64,000 nt of DNA from Staphylococcus kloosii (GTDB lineage: Bacteria > Bacillota > Bacilli > Staphylococcales > Staphylococcaceae). The stretch spans positions 2,108,001 through 2,172,000 of the forward strand of contig NZ_CP027846.1 in assembly GCF_003019255.1 (NCBI RefSeq), read 5' to 3'. The position numbers and the translations under genes were made by a program. This document shows, in pieces, positions 54,845-62,448 of the stretch (position 1 is its first letter; every line of letters begins with the position of its first letter). A model generated the notes under the pieces. It was given only the letters and a program-made list of their open reading frames with translations. It ran no database searches and was not told where the DNA came from.

Positions 54845-55057
54845 TTATTTTATGCGTTTATCTAACTCGTCTTTAATATCTCGTACATCCTCATCCTTCA
54901 ATCGAAACAGTACATCGCCGCGTTCGTTGAATATGATGTTAAGTAAATATGCAACTTCTGCTTCTAACCGTTCGTTCTGATTATCCTTAACCGTATTCAG
55001 TATCAATGTGACAATGGCAATGACAGCTAATACAATGCTTGTGATTATCCAGAACAT
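54845..55057 (-). CDS. DUF1514-like small membrane protein
   Basis: The 70-residue protein has one N-terminal membrane helix (M-F-W-I-I-T-S-I-V-L-A-V-I) then a charged helical domain. This matches the DUF1514 proteins between rinB and rinA in staphylococcal phages. I start at ATG 55057 (GGGAGGTAAGTA upstream); the longer upstream frame includes the end of rinB. Function unknown. Confidence 0.75.
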   Translation of the reverse strand: MFWIITSIVLAVIAIVTLILNTVKDNQNERLEAEVAYLLNIIFNERGDVLFRLKDEDVRDIKDELDKRIK

Positions 55058-55058
55058 A

Positions 55059-55247
55059 TTACTTACCTCCCGCATTATAGTTATGAACCCCATTCAAATC
55101 TGCCTGACTGTTAATATCATAATCACATGGTGCGTCTATCTCATCATTAGCTGTTAAGCGTATGATAATCTCATTCGTTACGTATTTGCTTAGTTCGTAT
55201 AGTGCCAGTAGCCATACAATATATAGTGTGCGTTTAATGAATTTCAT
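55059..55247 (-). CDS. rinB: RinB-like transcriptional activator
   Basis: The 62-residue protein has L-L-A-L-Y-E-L-S-K-Y-V-T-N-E and L-T-A-N-D-E-I-D-A-P, which match staphylococcal phage RinB (L-A-M-Y-E-L-G-K-Y-V-T-E in phi11-like phages). RinB works with RinA in late gene activation. It begins one base from the end of the DUF1381 gene. The N-terminal hydrophobic helix is unusual for a soluble regulator, as in known RinB. Confidence 0.82.
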   Translation of the reverse strand: MKFIKRTLYIVWLLALYELSKYVTNEIIIRLTANDEIDAPCDYDINSQADLNGVHNYNAGGK

Positions 55248-55463
55248 TTACTCACTGTCCTTTCTTATTACCTTTAAAAGTTTGTTATTCTCTATAAAGC
55301 ATTTAATATTCCTAAACGCTTTACCTACTCGATACTTCATAAGCGCTTCTTCCTCACTCTCTGCATCAACCAGTGTAAACACTTCATTCTCTTTAGCCTT
55401 AACCACGTCGTGAAAGACTTCGCCTGTATTGTGTGTAGTTGTTTTGATTAGGAATTGGGTCAT
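55248..55463 (-). CDS. DUF1381 domain phage protein
   Basis: The 71-residue protein begins M-T-Q-F-L-I-K-T-T-T-H-N-T-G, with V-D-A-E-S-E-E-E-A-L-M-K-Y near the middle; this resembles DUF1381 proteins found after dut in staphylococcal phages. No function is known. Its ATG overlaps the stop of the 28-residue ORF upstream by 4 bases. Confidence 0.75.
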   Translation of the reverse strand: MTQFLIKTTTHNTGEVFHDVVKAKENEVFTLVDAESEEEALMKYRVGKAFRNIKCFIENNKLLKVIRKDSE

Positions 55464-55546
55464 TTCCTTAGCACTTCCTTAATTTTAGTTACGATGTCTT
55501 TAATATCCTGTTGATCCAAAGCCTTGTTGTCCTCTTGCTGATTCAT
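55460..55546 (-). CDS. 28-aa ORF overlapping the end of dut
   Basis: An ATG at 55546, seven bases after AAGGAG, opens a 28-codon frame inside the end of dut (47-base overlap). The TGA overlaps the DUF1381 ATG as ATGA. The peptide is charged and helical (D-I-K-D-I-V-T-K-I-K-E-V-L). Good ribosome binding site plus tight coupling suggest a real small gene; function unknown. Confidence 0.62.
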   Translation of the reverse strand: MNQQEDNKALDQQDIKDIVTKIKEVLRK

Positions 55547-56006
55547 TACTAAACTCCTTAACCTCCAATAACTCAGGTGTAAATATAGGTACGATAACTA
55601 ACTGTGCGAGTTTATCGCCTTTGTTGATTTGGTATGAACCACGCTTATATATATTGCGTTCTTCTTCAAATATCTTTTCGTTCGATATATCTCTTAGGAA
55701 AATAGTTTCTGCACCATCGTCTTCATTATCATTCTTAATATTAATCTTCATATGCCCTTGATAACCTGCATCTATCTTCCCAGTTTCAATCACTAGATGA
55801 GTCTTACTACTTACTCCACTTCTGCTTGTAAGTAATCCCACATAGCCTTGTGGAATATTAACGGCTAAGTCTGTAGCAATGAGTGCTTTCTGTTGTGGTT
55901 CAAGTATCACTGTTTCTGCTGCGTATATATCGTAACCAGCGTCTAAGTTATTACGTGTTGGCATTGTTGCGTTATCGCTTAATAGTTTGATTTCTAGGTT
56001 AGTCAT
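55500..56006 (-). CDS. dut: dUTP diphosphatase, trimeric
   Basis: This enzyme hydrolyses dUTP to dUMP, limiting uracil in phage DNA. In staphylococcal phages and SaPIs, Dut also binds the Stl repressor. The 168-residue product holds motifs 1 (N-L-D-A-G-Y-D-I), 2 (S-R-S-G-V-S-S-K), 3 (E-T-G-K-I-D-A-G-Y-Q-G-H), 4 (K-G-D-K-L-A-Q-L-V-I) and 5 (R-G-Q-Q-G-F-G-S-T-G). An insert between motifs 3 and 4 is present. The ATG at 56006 follows GGAGGAC. Confidence 0.94.
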   Translation of the reverse strand: MTNLEIKLLSDNATMPTRNNLDAGYDIYAAETVILEPQQKALIATDLAVNIPQGYVGLLTSRSGVSSKTHLVIETGKIDAGYQGHMKINIKNDNEDDGAETIFLRDISNEKIFEEERNIYKRGSYQINKGDKLAQLVIVPIFTPELLEVKEFSNESARGQQGFGSTGY

Positions 56007-56007
56007 T

Positions 56008-56280
56008 TTATTTGTCCTCCATAAACCAATACTGATTATTACCTTGCGCACCAATTGCCTCAATTGCTACTGCTTTATTTAAACAATCTTTGCACAAATC
56101 AATGTCTTTTTGAGTAACATAAGGTGTAGTGGATCTTCCTTCTATTTGCTCTGTTTTAAATAATACTGGTAATTTTATAGATTTAATTTCTTCCTCGGTA
56201 TGCGATGTAATATTATCATCGATTTCTACTTGTTTTTTACATATATCGCATTGTTTAACTTTCATTATTTTTTCAGTCAT
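56008..56280 (-). CDS. Phage zinc-ribbon-like hypothetical protein
   Basis: The 90-residue protein has two Cys pairs, C-D-I-C near residue 11 and C-K-D-C near residue 63, in a zinc-ribbon-like arrangement. The ATG starts inside the TGA of the previous gene (overlap 4). No further motif is seen. It probably binds DNA or protein; the role is unknown. Confidence 0.65.
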   Translation of the reverse strand: MTEKIMKVKQCDICKKQVEIDDNITSHTEEEIKSIKLPVLFKTEQIEGRSTTPYVTQKDIDLCKDCLNKAVAIEAIGAQGNNQYWFMEDK

Positions 56281-56516
56281 TTATCTCTCCCCTTATACAT
56301 ATCTCGTTCCAACTCATTCATCGTATAACTCAACTCATGTAATAAATCATTATTACAACGTTCGGCTAACTTCCCTTGCTTCCATTTGGTAAGCTTATCC
56401 CACATACGCACGTAGCTTTCAAGTTTCTGATTACGTCGCATTAATCGATCGTTGTTAGCTTTTAATATAGCTACGTCGTCGATAAGTGTGTCACGCTCTT
56501 CTTTATAATCATTCAC
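56277..56516 (-). CDS. Small coiled-coil phage protein
   Basis: This 79-residue, highly charged, all-helical protein has a coiled coil (D-V-A-I-L-K-A-N-N-D-R-L-M-R-R-N-Q-K-L-E). It overlaps its neighbours by 4 bases on each side, in a tightly coupled string of accessory genes. Function unknown. Confidence 0.62.
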   Translation of the reverse strand: MNDYKEERDTLIDDVAILKANNDRLMRRNQKLESYVRMWDKLTKWKQGKLAERCNNDLLHELSYTMNELERDMYKGRDK

Positions 56517-56758
56517 TCGCCATCACTCCTTTTTAAGAAACGTTCCAAGCAATGACCTTCTAAATCAATTTCAATACCCGTTAACTCATATGCCTTGTTT
56601 ATTACATCCCGTGCTGATTGTGCAGTGTCATCGAAACACTCATCAGTACCACACCATTCATTAGCTATTTGCTCCATGTTGCTAGTGTATTCGACAGCTA
56701 GGATATTAATAAGCTCGTCTTTATCGGTTACCTGTTTTATATCGTCTATATCTCTCAT
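56513..56758 (-). CDS. Hypothetical phage protein (81 aa)
   Basis: This acidic helical protein has a W-C-G-T-D-E-C-F-D-D segment in the middle; the two Cys are four residues apart. I use ATG 56758 (GAGGAG upstream); an in-frame GTG at 56767 lies right at the ribosome binding site. No known family is recognised. Confidence 0.6.
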   Translation of the reverse strand: MRDIDDIKQVTDKDELINILAVEYTSNMEQIANEWCGTDECFDDTAQSARDVINKAYELTGIEIDLEGHCLERFLKRSDGE

Positions 56759-56763
56759 CTCTC

Positions 56764-56958
56764 TCACTCCTCTATACTTAATTCTTTATCACTACAAAAC
56801 TGTTCAAACTCACTTCTATCAAACGTACGTCGCTTAAACTCAGTAAACCGCTTATAATGCCCGCATACCGTATACGCATCACCCACAATATGCACGTGGG
56901 CAATACGTCGGTTATCTTTGGTCAGGTAATGCTTGTTAGTGAAATATGTGGATCTCAT
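56764..56958 (-). CDS. Hypothetical phage protein (64 aa)
   Basis: This small basic protein is rich in aromatic residues and His (R-R-I-A-H-V-H-I-V-G-D-A-Y-T-V-C-G-H-Y-K). A Cys and several His could bind metal, but no family is recognised. Its ATG overlaps the stop of the upstream gene (ATGA). Confidence 0.58.
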   Translation of the reverse strand: MRSTYFTNKHYLTKDNRRIAHVHIVGDAYTVCGHYKRFTEFKRRTFDRSEFEQFCSDKELSIEE

Positions 56959-57188
56959 GATGTAATCCCCAATTCTGCTTCAATTTCAGCTATACTCACT
57001 TTCTCTACGACTAACCTTTGCGAATCATTTCCAACTTCACGCTTAGTTAAATTGCTCGCCATTCTATCAAACGTGTTATTGGCAATCTGCATTTTCTCGA
57101 GTATTTCTTGTCGAGTACCTGCACATACAACATCGTCACCTTTATAAACTACATACTCATACGAGGGTCTACGTCCTTTTTTCTTCAT
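56955..57188 (-). CDS. Hypothetical phage protein, short basic N-terminus (77 aa)
   Basis: The protein starts M-K-K-K-G-R-R-P, then Y-V-V-Y-K-G-D-D-V-V-C-A-G-T-R-Q-E-I-L-E, a pattern (Y-K-G-D ... G-T-x-x-E-I) seen in many short phage proteins that may bind DNA or host targets. The ATG at 57188 follows GGGAGGGC. Function unknown. Confidence 0.62.
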   Translation of the reverse strand: MKKKGRRPSYEYVVYKGDDVVCAGTRQEILEKMQIANNTFDRMASNLTKREVGNDSQRLVVEKVSIAEIEAELGITS

Positions 57189-57190
57189 TG

Positions 57191-57412
57191 TCAGCCCTCC
57201 CATTTATCAAATATTCGCTGCACATAATATTTGGCTTTATTAATGTCCTCACGACCATTCTTCATATTGGCACGACTTAAATATTTAATAGCGTTGAATA
57301 CATAAGGTGCTAATTCAGGTGGGTACTGTCTACACACTTGGTCACAGTAATCTATGACTTCTATATCGCCGTACGTATAATGTGCTGGATGGTTCACGTT
57401 ATCTTTTTCCAT
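57191..57412 (-). CDS. DUF3310 family protein
   Basis: The 73-residue protein matches DUF3310: N-H-P-A-H-Y-T, G-D-I-E-V-I-D-Y-C, Y-V-F-N-A-I-K-Y-L-S-R-A and K-N-G-R-E-D-I-N-K-A-K-Y-Y. The family is common in phages (sometimes called nucleotide kinase-like), but I know of no firm function. The ATG at 57412 shares one base with the preceding stop. Confidence 0.85.
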   Translation of the reverse strand: MEKDNVNHPAHYTYGDIEVIDYCDQVCRQYPPELAPYVFNAIKYLSRANMKNGREDINKAKYYVQRIFDKWEG

Positions 57413-57606
57413 CACTTACTCACCCTTTCACCTAATGCAATTTGACAACCATCATCAATACGTACTTTATGTTGTCCCACTAATACTTCGGCATAGGGTT
57501 TATCATCGTTATACACAAGCTTTGTTACAGTAGCCGGATATGAAATATTGCTACCAGGCTCAATAAACCAAATGTAATCGTCTAGGTTTAGATCAATTAT
57601 TTTCAT
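57412..57606 (-). CDS. Hypothetical phage protein (64 aa)
   Basis: This small, beta-rich protein (K-I-I-D-L-N-L-D-D-Y-I-W, then Y-A-E-V-L-V-G-Q-H-K-V-R-I) resembles an SH3- or KOW-like barrel in its pattern of short strands, but no family is recognised. It sits in the accessory cluster, 1 base from its upstream neighbour. Confidence 0.58.
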   Translation of the reverse strand: MKIIDLNLDDYIWFIEPGSNISYPATVTKLVYNDDKPYAEVLVGQHKVRIDDGCQIALGERVSK

Positions 57607-57607
57607 A

Positions 57608-58006
57608 TCAATTACCTACCTTTACTGAATCAGTTAATTCTTTACCATTACTTAATAACTCCATTACTTGCTTTAACTGATACTTGCCTAACATTTCTAA
57701 TTTATTATCTTCTTCTAAATCTCCTGTACTAATGTTCAAGTTATAATTCGCTTTAGCTAGTAGGTCTATAATTCTAGTGTCATATCTTTTGTTAGCTTTC
57801 TTGTTCTCTCTAATTTCGTGCTTTGTGTATAAACTGAAACGCTTCTTAAACTTTTCGAAATCCTCGATTGATATTCTTTTATATAAATTTGCGAATGGCG
57901 TATCTGCATAACCTTTCACATTGTAGGAATGAATGTTTAATCGCTTAGCTTTAACTACTTCTTCGCCTTTAGTGTTATATAAATCAAATTCTTTAATCAT
58001 CTTCAT
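57608..58006 (-). CDS. Hypothetical phage protein (132 aa)
   Basis: This basic protein has an N-terminal beta-rich part (F-D-L-Y-N-T-K-G-E-E-V-V-K-A-K-R-L-N-I) and a helical Lys-rich middle (K-R-F-S-L-Y-T-K-H-E-I-R-E-N-K-K-A-N-K-R-Y), followed by a short C-terminal helix. No family is recognised. Its ATG overlaps the previous gene by 4 bases. Confidence 0.6.
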   Translation of the reverse strand: MKMIKEFDLYNTKGEEVVKAKRLNIHSYNVKGYADTPFANLYKRISIEDFEKFKKRFSLYTKHEIRENKKANKRYDTRIIDLLAKANYNLNISTGDLEEDNKLEMLGKYQLKQVMELLSNGKELTDSVKVGN

Positions 58007-58194
58007 ATCCCCCTGTCAGTAATGGTCGGTTCCTCTATCCAACGCACCTTACCATCTGTATATTCTTCTTTATTTGTATGCATGTGATTGTGTATTTGCT
58101 CTTCCAGTTCCCAGTTATCATCATTGGGATGAGTTGGAAATGTAATCGTCTTTTCAAACTCGATGTTATATTTAATCTTGATTGTTTCTTCCAT
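58003..58194 (-). CDS. Hypothetical phage protein (63 aa)
   Basis: This short acidic protein starts with a beta strand (T-I-K-I-K-Y-N-I-E-F-E-K-T-I-T-F) followed by W-E-L-E-E-Q-I-H-N-H-M. GGAAG-like sequence overlaps the ATG region. Nothing indicates function. Confidence 0.55.
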   Translation of the reverse strand: MEETIKIKYNIEFEKTITFPTHPNDDNWELEEQIHNHMHTNKEEYTDGKVRWIEEPTITDRGI

Positions 58195-58199
58195 TTAGA

Positions 58200-58601
58200 T
58201 CACTTCGCTTTCTTTCTCTCTCGTCTAGCCTTGATTAACTCCTCGTACGTAATCCATTCTTTGCCTGTGTACTTTGGCGCTTTACATATCCAAGTTAATT
58301 TGACATCTTGATATTTAAATCTGAAAAACTTCGCTTTTAACTTCGCTGCTTCTGTTGGCATACCTTTAACGTCTATAACTTCTAATAACTCACCATCATT
58401 CCATAAAGCAAAATCAGCAACATACGTTGTTTTACGCTGTTTACCAAACTTAGGAAGTAGTTCGTATTTTGGTTGTAATTCGATAAAGTTATATTCACTC
58501 ACTGGCATCATGCGTTGTAAATATTTGTAGTAGTCACACTCAACTTTGCTATCGAATGTGTAACCATCGTATTCAACTTTCTTAGCATTATATTTACTCA
58601 C
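58200..58601 (-). CDS. DUF1064 endonuclease-like protein
   Basis: The 133-residue protein belongs to DUF1064, related in fold to restriction-like nucleases and Holliday junction resolvases. S-K-Y-N-A-K-K-V, F-D-S-K-V-E-C-D-Y-Y, Y-V-A-D-F-A-L-W and E-V-I-D-V-K-G form the E...D...D-x-K catalytic pattern. The GTG start at 58601 follows AGGGGTG. It may resolve replication or recombination intermediates. Confidence 0.85.
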   Translation of the reverse strand: MSKYNAKKVEYDGYTFDSKVECDYYKYLQRMMPVSEYNFIELQPKYELLPKFGKQRKTTYVADFALWNDGELLEVIDVKGMPTEAAKLKAKFFRFKYQDVKLTWICKAPKYTGKEWITYEELIKARRERKKAK

Positions 58602-58614
58602 TGTTCTTTCACCC

Positions 58615-58863
58615 CTACATATCAAATATGCTCATCTGATTTTTTAGTTCTCCTGCTCTGAATAAATTGTGATTACCTTTGAATTTTTTAATCTCTTTAT
58701 CATTCAAATATTTAAATGGCTCGTTCCAGTATCTTATTCCAGCGCAGTTTTTAACGTAGTACAGGTCATTACCTACTGGTTGTACTTCAAATACTATTTC
58801 GCTTTCTTGTGTATATAGTGCGTAACCGAACTCTAATATTTCTTGAATATCTTCCATGTTCAT
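58615..58863 (-). CDS. Hypothetical phage protein (82 aa)
   Basis: This small acidic protein has L-E-F-G-Y-A-L-Y-T, then Y-Y-V-K-N-C-A-G-I-R-Y-W-N-E-P and a terminal M-S-I-F-D-M. The C-terminal pattern suggests a short clamp- or partner-binding end, but that is a guess. Overlaps its upstream neighbour by 4 bases. Confidence 0.57.
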   Translation of the reverse strand: MNMEDIQEILEFGYALYTQESEIVFEVQPVGNDLYYVKNCAGIRYWNEPFKYLNDKEIKKFKGNHNLFRAGELKNQMSIFDM

Positions 58864-59060
58864 ATAATCACTCCTCTATATTCATCGAAGATAATTTGCT
58901 TATTTGCTTCATAGTCATCATATGGCGTTATAAGCTCATTCTCGAGCAATCTTTGAACAGCATAACCTAACTCTAAAATGCACAATTGAATGGCTGTATT
59001 GCCCTTGTACGTGTCTCTATAAAGGTGCCCGAGTAATTGTTGTAATTGTATTATTGTCAT
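58860..59060 (-). CDS. Hypothetical phage protein (66 aa)
   Basis: This helical, mildly acidic protein is of unknown family (L-L-G-H-L-Y-R-D-T-Y-K-G-N-T, then L-E-L-G-Y-A-V-Q-R-L-L). Its ATG overlaps the helicase stop by 4 bases, so it is translationally coupled to it. Confidence 0.58.
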   Translation of the reverse strand: MTIIQLQQLLGHLYRDTYKGNTAIQLCILELGYAVQRLLENELITPYDDYEANKQIIFDEYRGVII

Positions 59061-60313
59061 GTAAAAAACCTCTGCGTTTTCTTGTAAAATTCAAACTCAA
59101 TAACACCCGTTTCACCGTCTTTATTTTTAGCAATATTGCACTCAACAATCGATTTACCTGTTTCATCTTCTTGTTGTTCGTAATAGTCATCTCTATAAAG
59201 CATCATGGCTAAACTAGCATCAGCTTCAATGCCTCCTGATTCTTTCATGTCTGATAACATTGGTCGTTTGTCATTTCGCGATTCAACGCCACGACTTAAT
59301 TGTGATAACACAACAATAATTGCACCTGTTTCGTTAGCTATAATCTTCAAGTCACGAGAGAGTTTTTCTACAGCAACACGTCTATCCACTTTCGTATCTG
59401 TACTCATCAGCTGTAAGTAGTCTATAAAAATGACTTGAGGTTTATCTGAAGGTTTCATAGCTTGAGCCCTTATATCTTGTGGGGTTGTTGTACTATCGTC
59501 ATTAATATTGATACCTAATTTAAGTATTTGATCTATAGCACCTGTTAATTTTGTTAGTTCGTCAGGTGTTAAGTCTTGAACGTTTTTTATGCGATTTAAT
59601 TCAATGCCAGTAATAGTTGCTAGTAGACGTTGTAATACATTTTTACCTGTAGTCTCAATACTAAAGAATGATGTTTGGTAGCCTTGTTGTGCAATGTTCC
59701 ACAACATGTTAAGCGCAAACCCAGTCTTACCGACTGATGGTCGAGCTGCTATCACAACTAATTGACTAGGCTCAAATCCACCTATTTTGTAATCCATAAG
59801 TTTGTATTTTGTTTTTACACGCTGTAAAGGTTCATCGCTATATAAATCTTCTACAAGTTGTGTAGCGTATCGTTGTGTTCCATCTTCTTTTTTAGATGTT
59901 ATGTTAGTTAGTTCTTTGAGTTGGTCTACCATATTATTAAATGTTGATGGTGTTAGTTCTGATTTAAACTCGTCTGTTAACTGCATTGCTTTAATGAGTT
60001 GATAGTTTTGTAATAATTCTTGCTGGTACCGTTCAAAGAAGCCGTAACCTATAAAATCTGATTGATATAATTTACCTATCACATCATTACCTAAAAATGA
60101 TTTATCTTTAGTACTTTTAAGATATATTTCGTTTAAGTTAACTCTTCCTTGTTCTAAAATGTACTCAAGAAAGTTTCTGAATTGTTCATTTTGAAACATG
60201 TAAGGCTTAACCCTTAATTTTTCTAGAAGGTCGGATTTCTTCAACAAACTAGCAATGACTGTACTTTCAATTTCATACTGTTCATTCAACAAAGTCATCA
60301 CCTCGTCTATCAA
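59057..60313 (-). CDS. Replicative DNA helicase (DnaB family)
   Basis: This 418-residue hexameric helicase unwinds phage DNA at the fork. The N-terminal primase-binding part (1-110) is followed by the RecA-like domain with Walker A A-R-P-S-V-G-K-T (190-197), Walker B V-I-F-I-D-Y-L-Q-L, and S-R-G-V-E-S-R. All motifs are intact. It follows the loader-like gene with a 32-base overlap. Confidence 0.95.
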   Translation of the reverse strand: MIDEVMTLLNEQYEIESTVIASLLKKSDLLEKLRVKPYMFQNEQFRNFLEYILEQGRVNLNEIYLKSTKDKSFLGNDVIGKLYQSDFIGYGFFERYQQELLQNYQLIKAMQLTDEFKSELTPSTFNNMVDQLKELTNITSKKEDGTQRYATQLVEDLYSDEPLQRVKTKYKLMDYKIGGFEPSQLVVIAARPSVGKTGFALNMLWNIAQQGYQTSFFSIETTGKNVLQRLLATITGIELNRIKNVQDLTPDELTKLTGAIDQILKLGININDDSTTTPQDIRAQAMKPSDKPQVIFIDYLQLMSTDTKVDRRVAVEKLSRDLKIIANETGAIIVVLSQLSRGVESRNDKRPMLSDMKESGGIEADASLAMMLYRDDYYEQQEDETGKSIVECNIAKNKDGETGVIEFEFYKKTQRFFT

Positions 60314-60650
60314 ATTCAGCTACCTTCTGCCTAAATTGTTCTAATGCTCGTTTACGTGACTCAACGTATTCAGGGTCATTTGCCATTTTCCAACGATGTG
60401 ATTTTGTTTTATCGTCTGGTTCTTCTTCCTTAAACACTTTGGGGAAATGTCGTAATATGTTAGGTATTTTAGGTGGGTATACATTGCCGTCTTTAATATA
60501 TTTCTTAGCCATCTTTAGCGATGGTTCATAATCTCCATCTTCGCAAAGGAAATCAATCCATAAGTCTAATTTTTTCTCAGTGAACTCCATATTGTAGACG
60601 TTGCTTACTAACTCAATAATTTCGAACGCTTCTTTTTTATTCATCGGCAT
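60282..60650 (-). CDS. Helicase loader-like replication protein
   Basis: The 122-residue protein lies between the initiator and helicase genes. Its helical N-terminal half (K-E-A-F-E-I-I-E-L-V ... W-I-D-F-L) and Y-P-P-K-I-P-N-I-L-R are as in loaders/inhibitors of SPP1-type G39P, which recruit DnaB to the initiator. GGGGGAT precedes the ATG. It has no ATPase motif, so it is not a DnaC/DnaI-type loader. Confidence 0.78.
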   Translation of the reverse strand: MPMNKKEAFEIIELVSNVYNMEFTEKKLDLWIDFLCEDGDYEPSLKMAKKYIKDGNVYPPKIPNILRHFPKVFKEEEPDDKTKSHRWKMANDPEYVESRKRALEQFRQKVAEFDRRGDDFVE

Positions 60651-60655
60651 AACGT

Positions 60656-61384
60656 CTATCCCCCTAATAATTCTTTACGTTTCTTTTCTAATAGATCATC
60701 TGATGGTGTGTTGTCTTTAAAGTTGGTAGTATGTTTACCTTGGTTATAATCATTCATATAACTTTCTTGTGATAAGAATGTCTTAGGATATTTTTGATAC
60801 TGTTTATCTTTAATTGTTTTAAGGTAATCTTTAGTACCATTCATAATTGTTTCAAAGTCATGCATTTTTAATGCTGTCTTAAATAAACTTTGTGCTTTCT
60901 TCTTATCTAGTTTTTTATCATATAAATTCCACCATTGGTCGAATTGTTCTTGCGTAACTTTAGTTGCGCTAGTATTACTATCATTATTAGTACTATCATT
61001 ATTAGTACTATCATTATTAGTAGTTAGCCCTTTTCGGTTTTCCGTTTTTCCGTTTTCCGATAATCCGTTTTCCGATAATGGCATTTCGGTTGGTTTCTCA
61101 TAAACACGGTATTCATAGCCTGAAAATACACCATTTATTTGGCGTTTCTGTATGCGGTGTACATAGTTACATTCCATCAATTCTTTAATTCCATTATTGA
61201 TAGATTTTTGACCGTCGTTCATATGCTTAACTACTTCAGAGGTATAAATTTGCCAATCATCAGGTCTGCTTAAAAAGTAAAGTAAGATCCCTTTAGCCTT
61301 AGCACTTAATCTCTCATCAAATATGAACAACTTATTTACTGTTACGAAATCGCCACGTTCTTTAATCGTTCTAAATGTCGCCAT
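60656..61384 (-). CDS. Phage replication initiator with N-terminal winged helix
   Basis: The 242-residue origin-binding protein has an N-terminal winged helix (about 1-95; A-K-G-I-L-L-Y-F-L-S-R-P-D-D-W-Q-I-Y), then a low-complexity linker (about 100-135) made of S-E-N-G and T-N-N-D-S repeats. A C-terminal DnaD-like helical domain follows (W-W-N-L-Y-D-K-K-L-D). The repeats in the linker are exact at DNA level and probably form the origin (see repeat entry). It overlaps the HNHc nuclease gene end by 14 bases. Confidence 0.88.
   Translation of the reverse strand: MATFRTIKERGDFVTVNKLFIFDERLSAKAKGILLYFLSRPDDWQIYTSEVVKHMNDGQKSINNGIKELMECNYVHRIQKRQINGVFSGYEYRVYEKPTEMPLSENGLSENGKTENRKGLTTNNDSTNNDSTNNDSNTSATKVTQEQFDQWWNLYDKKLDKKKAQSLFKTALKMHDFETIMNGTKDYLKTIKDKQYQKYPKTFLSQESYMNDYNQGKHTTNFKDNTPSDDLLEKKRKELLGG
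60976..61079. repeat. Iteron-like direct repeats inside the initiator gene (candidate phage origin)
   Basis: Three perfect tandem 15-bp copies of TACTATCATTATTAG (60976-61020) are followed, 14 bases later, by one degenerate and two perfect copies of CCGTTTTCCGATAAT (61035-61079). They are exact multiples of three, so the frame is kept, and encode the disordered linker. This layout, iterons within the initiator gene beside an AT-rich block, is the classical lambdoid/Gram-positive phage origin. Confidence 0.75.
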
Positions 61385-62051
61385 CCACTTTCTCTCCTTT
61401 CAACATCTTATTCAGCTTCTCGTCTACTTCAATCCAGCTGTCTTTAAGATGGTATTTCTTGTTAAAGCTATCCATACCTATTTGGTGCTGCTCTGTATGG
61501 TGGTTTCTACATAGCGCTAGTACTTTGTTGCCGTAATGATTTATCTTGTTCCTGTTACGTCCTCGACCTACAGCTTGATAATGTGCTAAGTCTGCATGTT
61601 TACCGCAAATAACACACTTCCTATTGATCGTTGCGTAGTATAAAAATGTTCTATCATTCTTCATTAGGTCACTTGTCTTATAATTAAGTGGTATGTCATT
61701 AGCGAATATCCATTCGAGTGCAACGTCAATGACTTCGCCTGCTTGTTTACGACTGCAGTTACTCAATGAGATACGCTTATCGTAGCCATACAGGACAGTT
61801 ACATATTCTTGAAACATTTCCCTCATATAGTCACGTGGCGTCCCTGTATGAGCCTCTATATCATTACAAAGCGCAAACACTTTACGACGCTGTTTATCCG
61901 TTATCTTGAATGGGTCATTGACTAGCACATCGGCTTCTAATTCGTAACCATTGTCGAGCATTAACGTATCTTTATTACCAAGTGATACATCCGAGATGAC
62001 AGCAGTTATCGAGCCGTCATCTTGCTGGATGTAAGATTTAATTTGAGCCAT
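61371..62051 (-). CDS. Putative HNHc nuclease (phage recombination/replication)
   Basis: The 226-residue protein belongs to the HNHc_6 family (putative HNHc nuclease) of staphylococcal phages. Its C-terminal part has C-V-I-C, H-A-D-L-A-H-Y and C-R-N-H-H-T-E-Q-H, forming a beta-beta-alpha metal site. The N-terminal half resembles NinB/Orf-like recombination proteins (K-Q-R-R-K-V-F-A-L-C-N-D-I). It lies next to SSB and ERF, consistent with recombination-dependent replication. Confidence 0.88.
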   Translation of the reverse strand: MAQIKSYIQQDDGSITAVISDVSLGNKDTLMLDNGYELEADVLVNDPFKITDKQRRKVFALCNDIEAHTGTPRDYMREMFQEYVTVLYGYDKRISLSNCSRKQAGEVIDVALEWIFANDIPLNYKTSDLMKNDRTFLYYATINRKCVICGKHADLAHYQAVGRGRNRNKINHYGNKVLALCRNHHTEQHQIGMDSFNKKYHLKDSWIEVDEKLNKMLKGEKVDGDI

Positions 62052-62064
62052 TTAATCAGTCCAA

Positions 62065-62448
62065 TCAGAAAGGAAGATCGTCCGAAGTCACATCGTTATT
62101 GTTATTTGCAAACGGATTATCTTGTTTAGTCTGTTGGTTAGATTGTTTACTATCTAGAAATTCCACTCTGTCCACGTTAACTTTAATTTTTTCTCGTTTG
62201 TTGCCTTCCTTATCTTCGAAACGATCTTGTTTTAATTCACCTACAATTAATATCTTTGAGCCTTTTTGACAGTAAGTTTCAATGAGTTCTGCTGTTTTGC
62301 CCCATGCTTCGATTTGGAAAAAGTTAGTTTCATCTTTTTTAAAATTACTACGTACACCTAGACCGAATTTCAATACTTGTGATTGTCCCGCTGCTTTCAT
62401 TTCTAAATCATTAGTGATATTACCTGTTAAAATTGTTTGATTAGTCAT
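62065..62448 (-). CDS. ssb: Single-stranded DNA-binding protein
   Basis: The 127-residue phage SSB has an OB fold (I-L-T-G-N-I-T-N-D-L-E ... F-F-Q-I-E-A-W-G-K-T-A-E), a Gln/Asn-rich linker and the acidic partner-binding tip D-D-L-P-F. It coats ssDNA during replication and ERF-mediated annealing. The ATG overlaps the erf stop by one base. Confidence 0.95.
   Translation of the reverse strand: MTNQTILTGNITNDLEMKAAGQSQVLKFGLGVRSNFKKDETNFFQIEAWGKTAELIETYCQKGSKILIVGELKQDRFEDKEGNKREKIKVNVDRVEFLDSKQSNQQTKQDNPFANNNNDVTSDDLPF

Noticed and set aside
60976..61079. Considered as a CRISPR array because of regular repeats
   Set aside because: The repeats are tandem without spacers and lie in frame inside the initiator gene.
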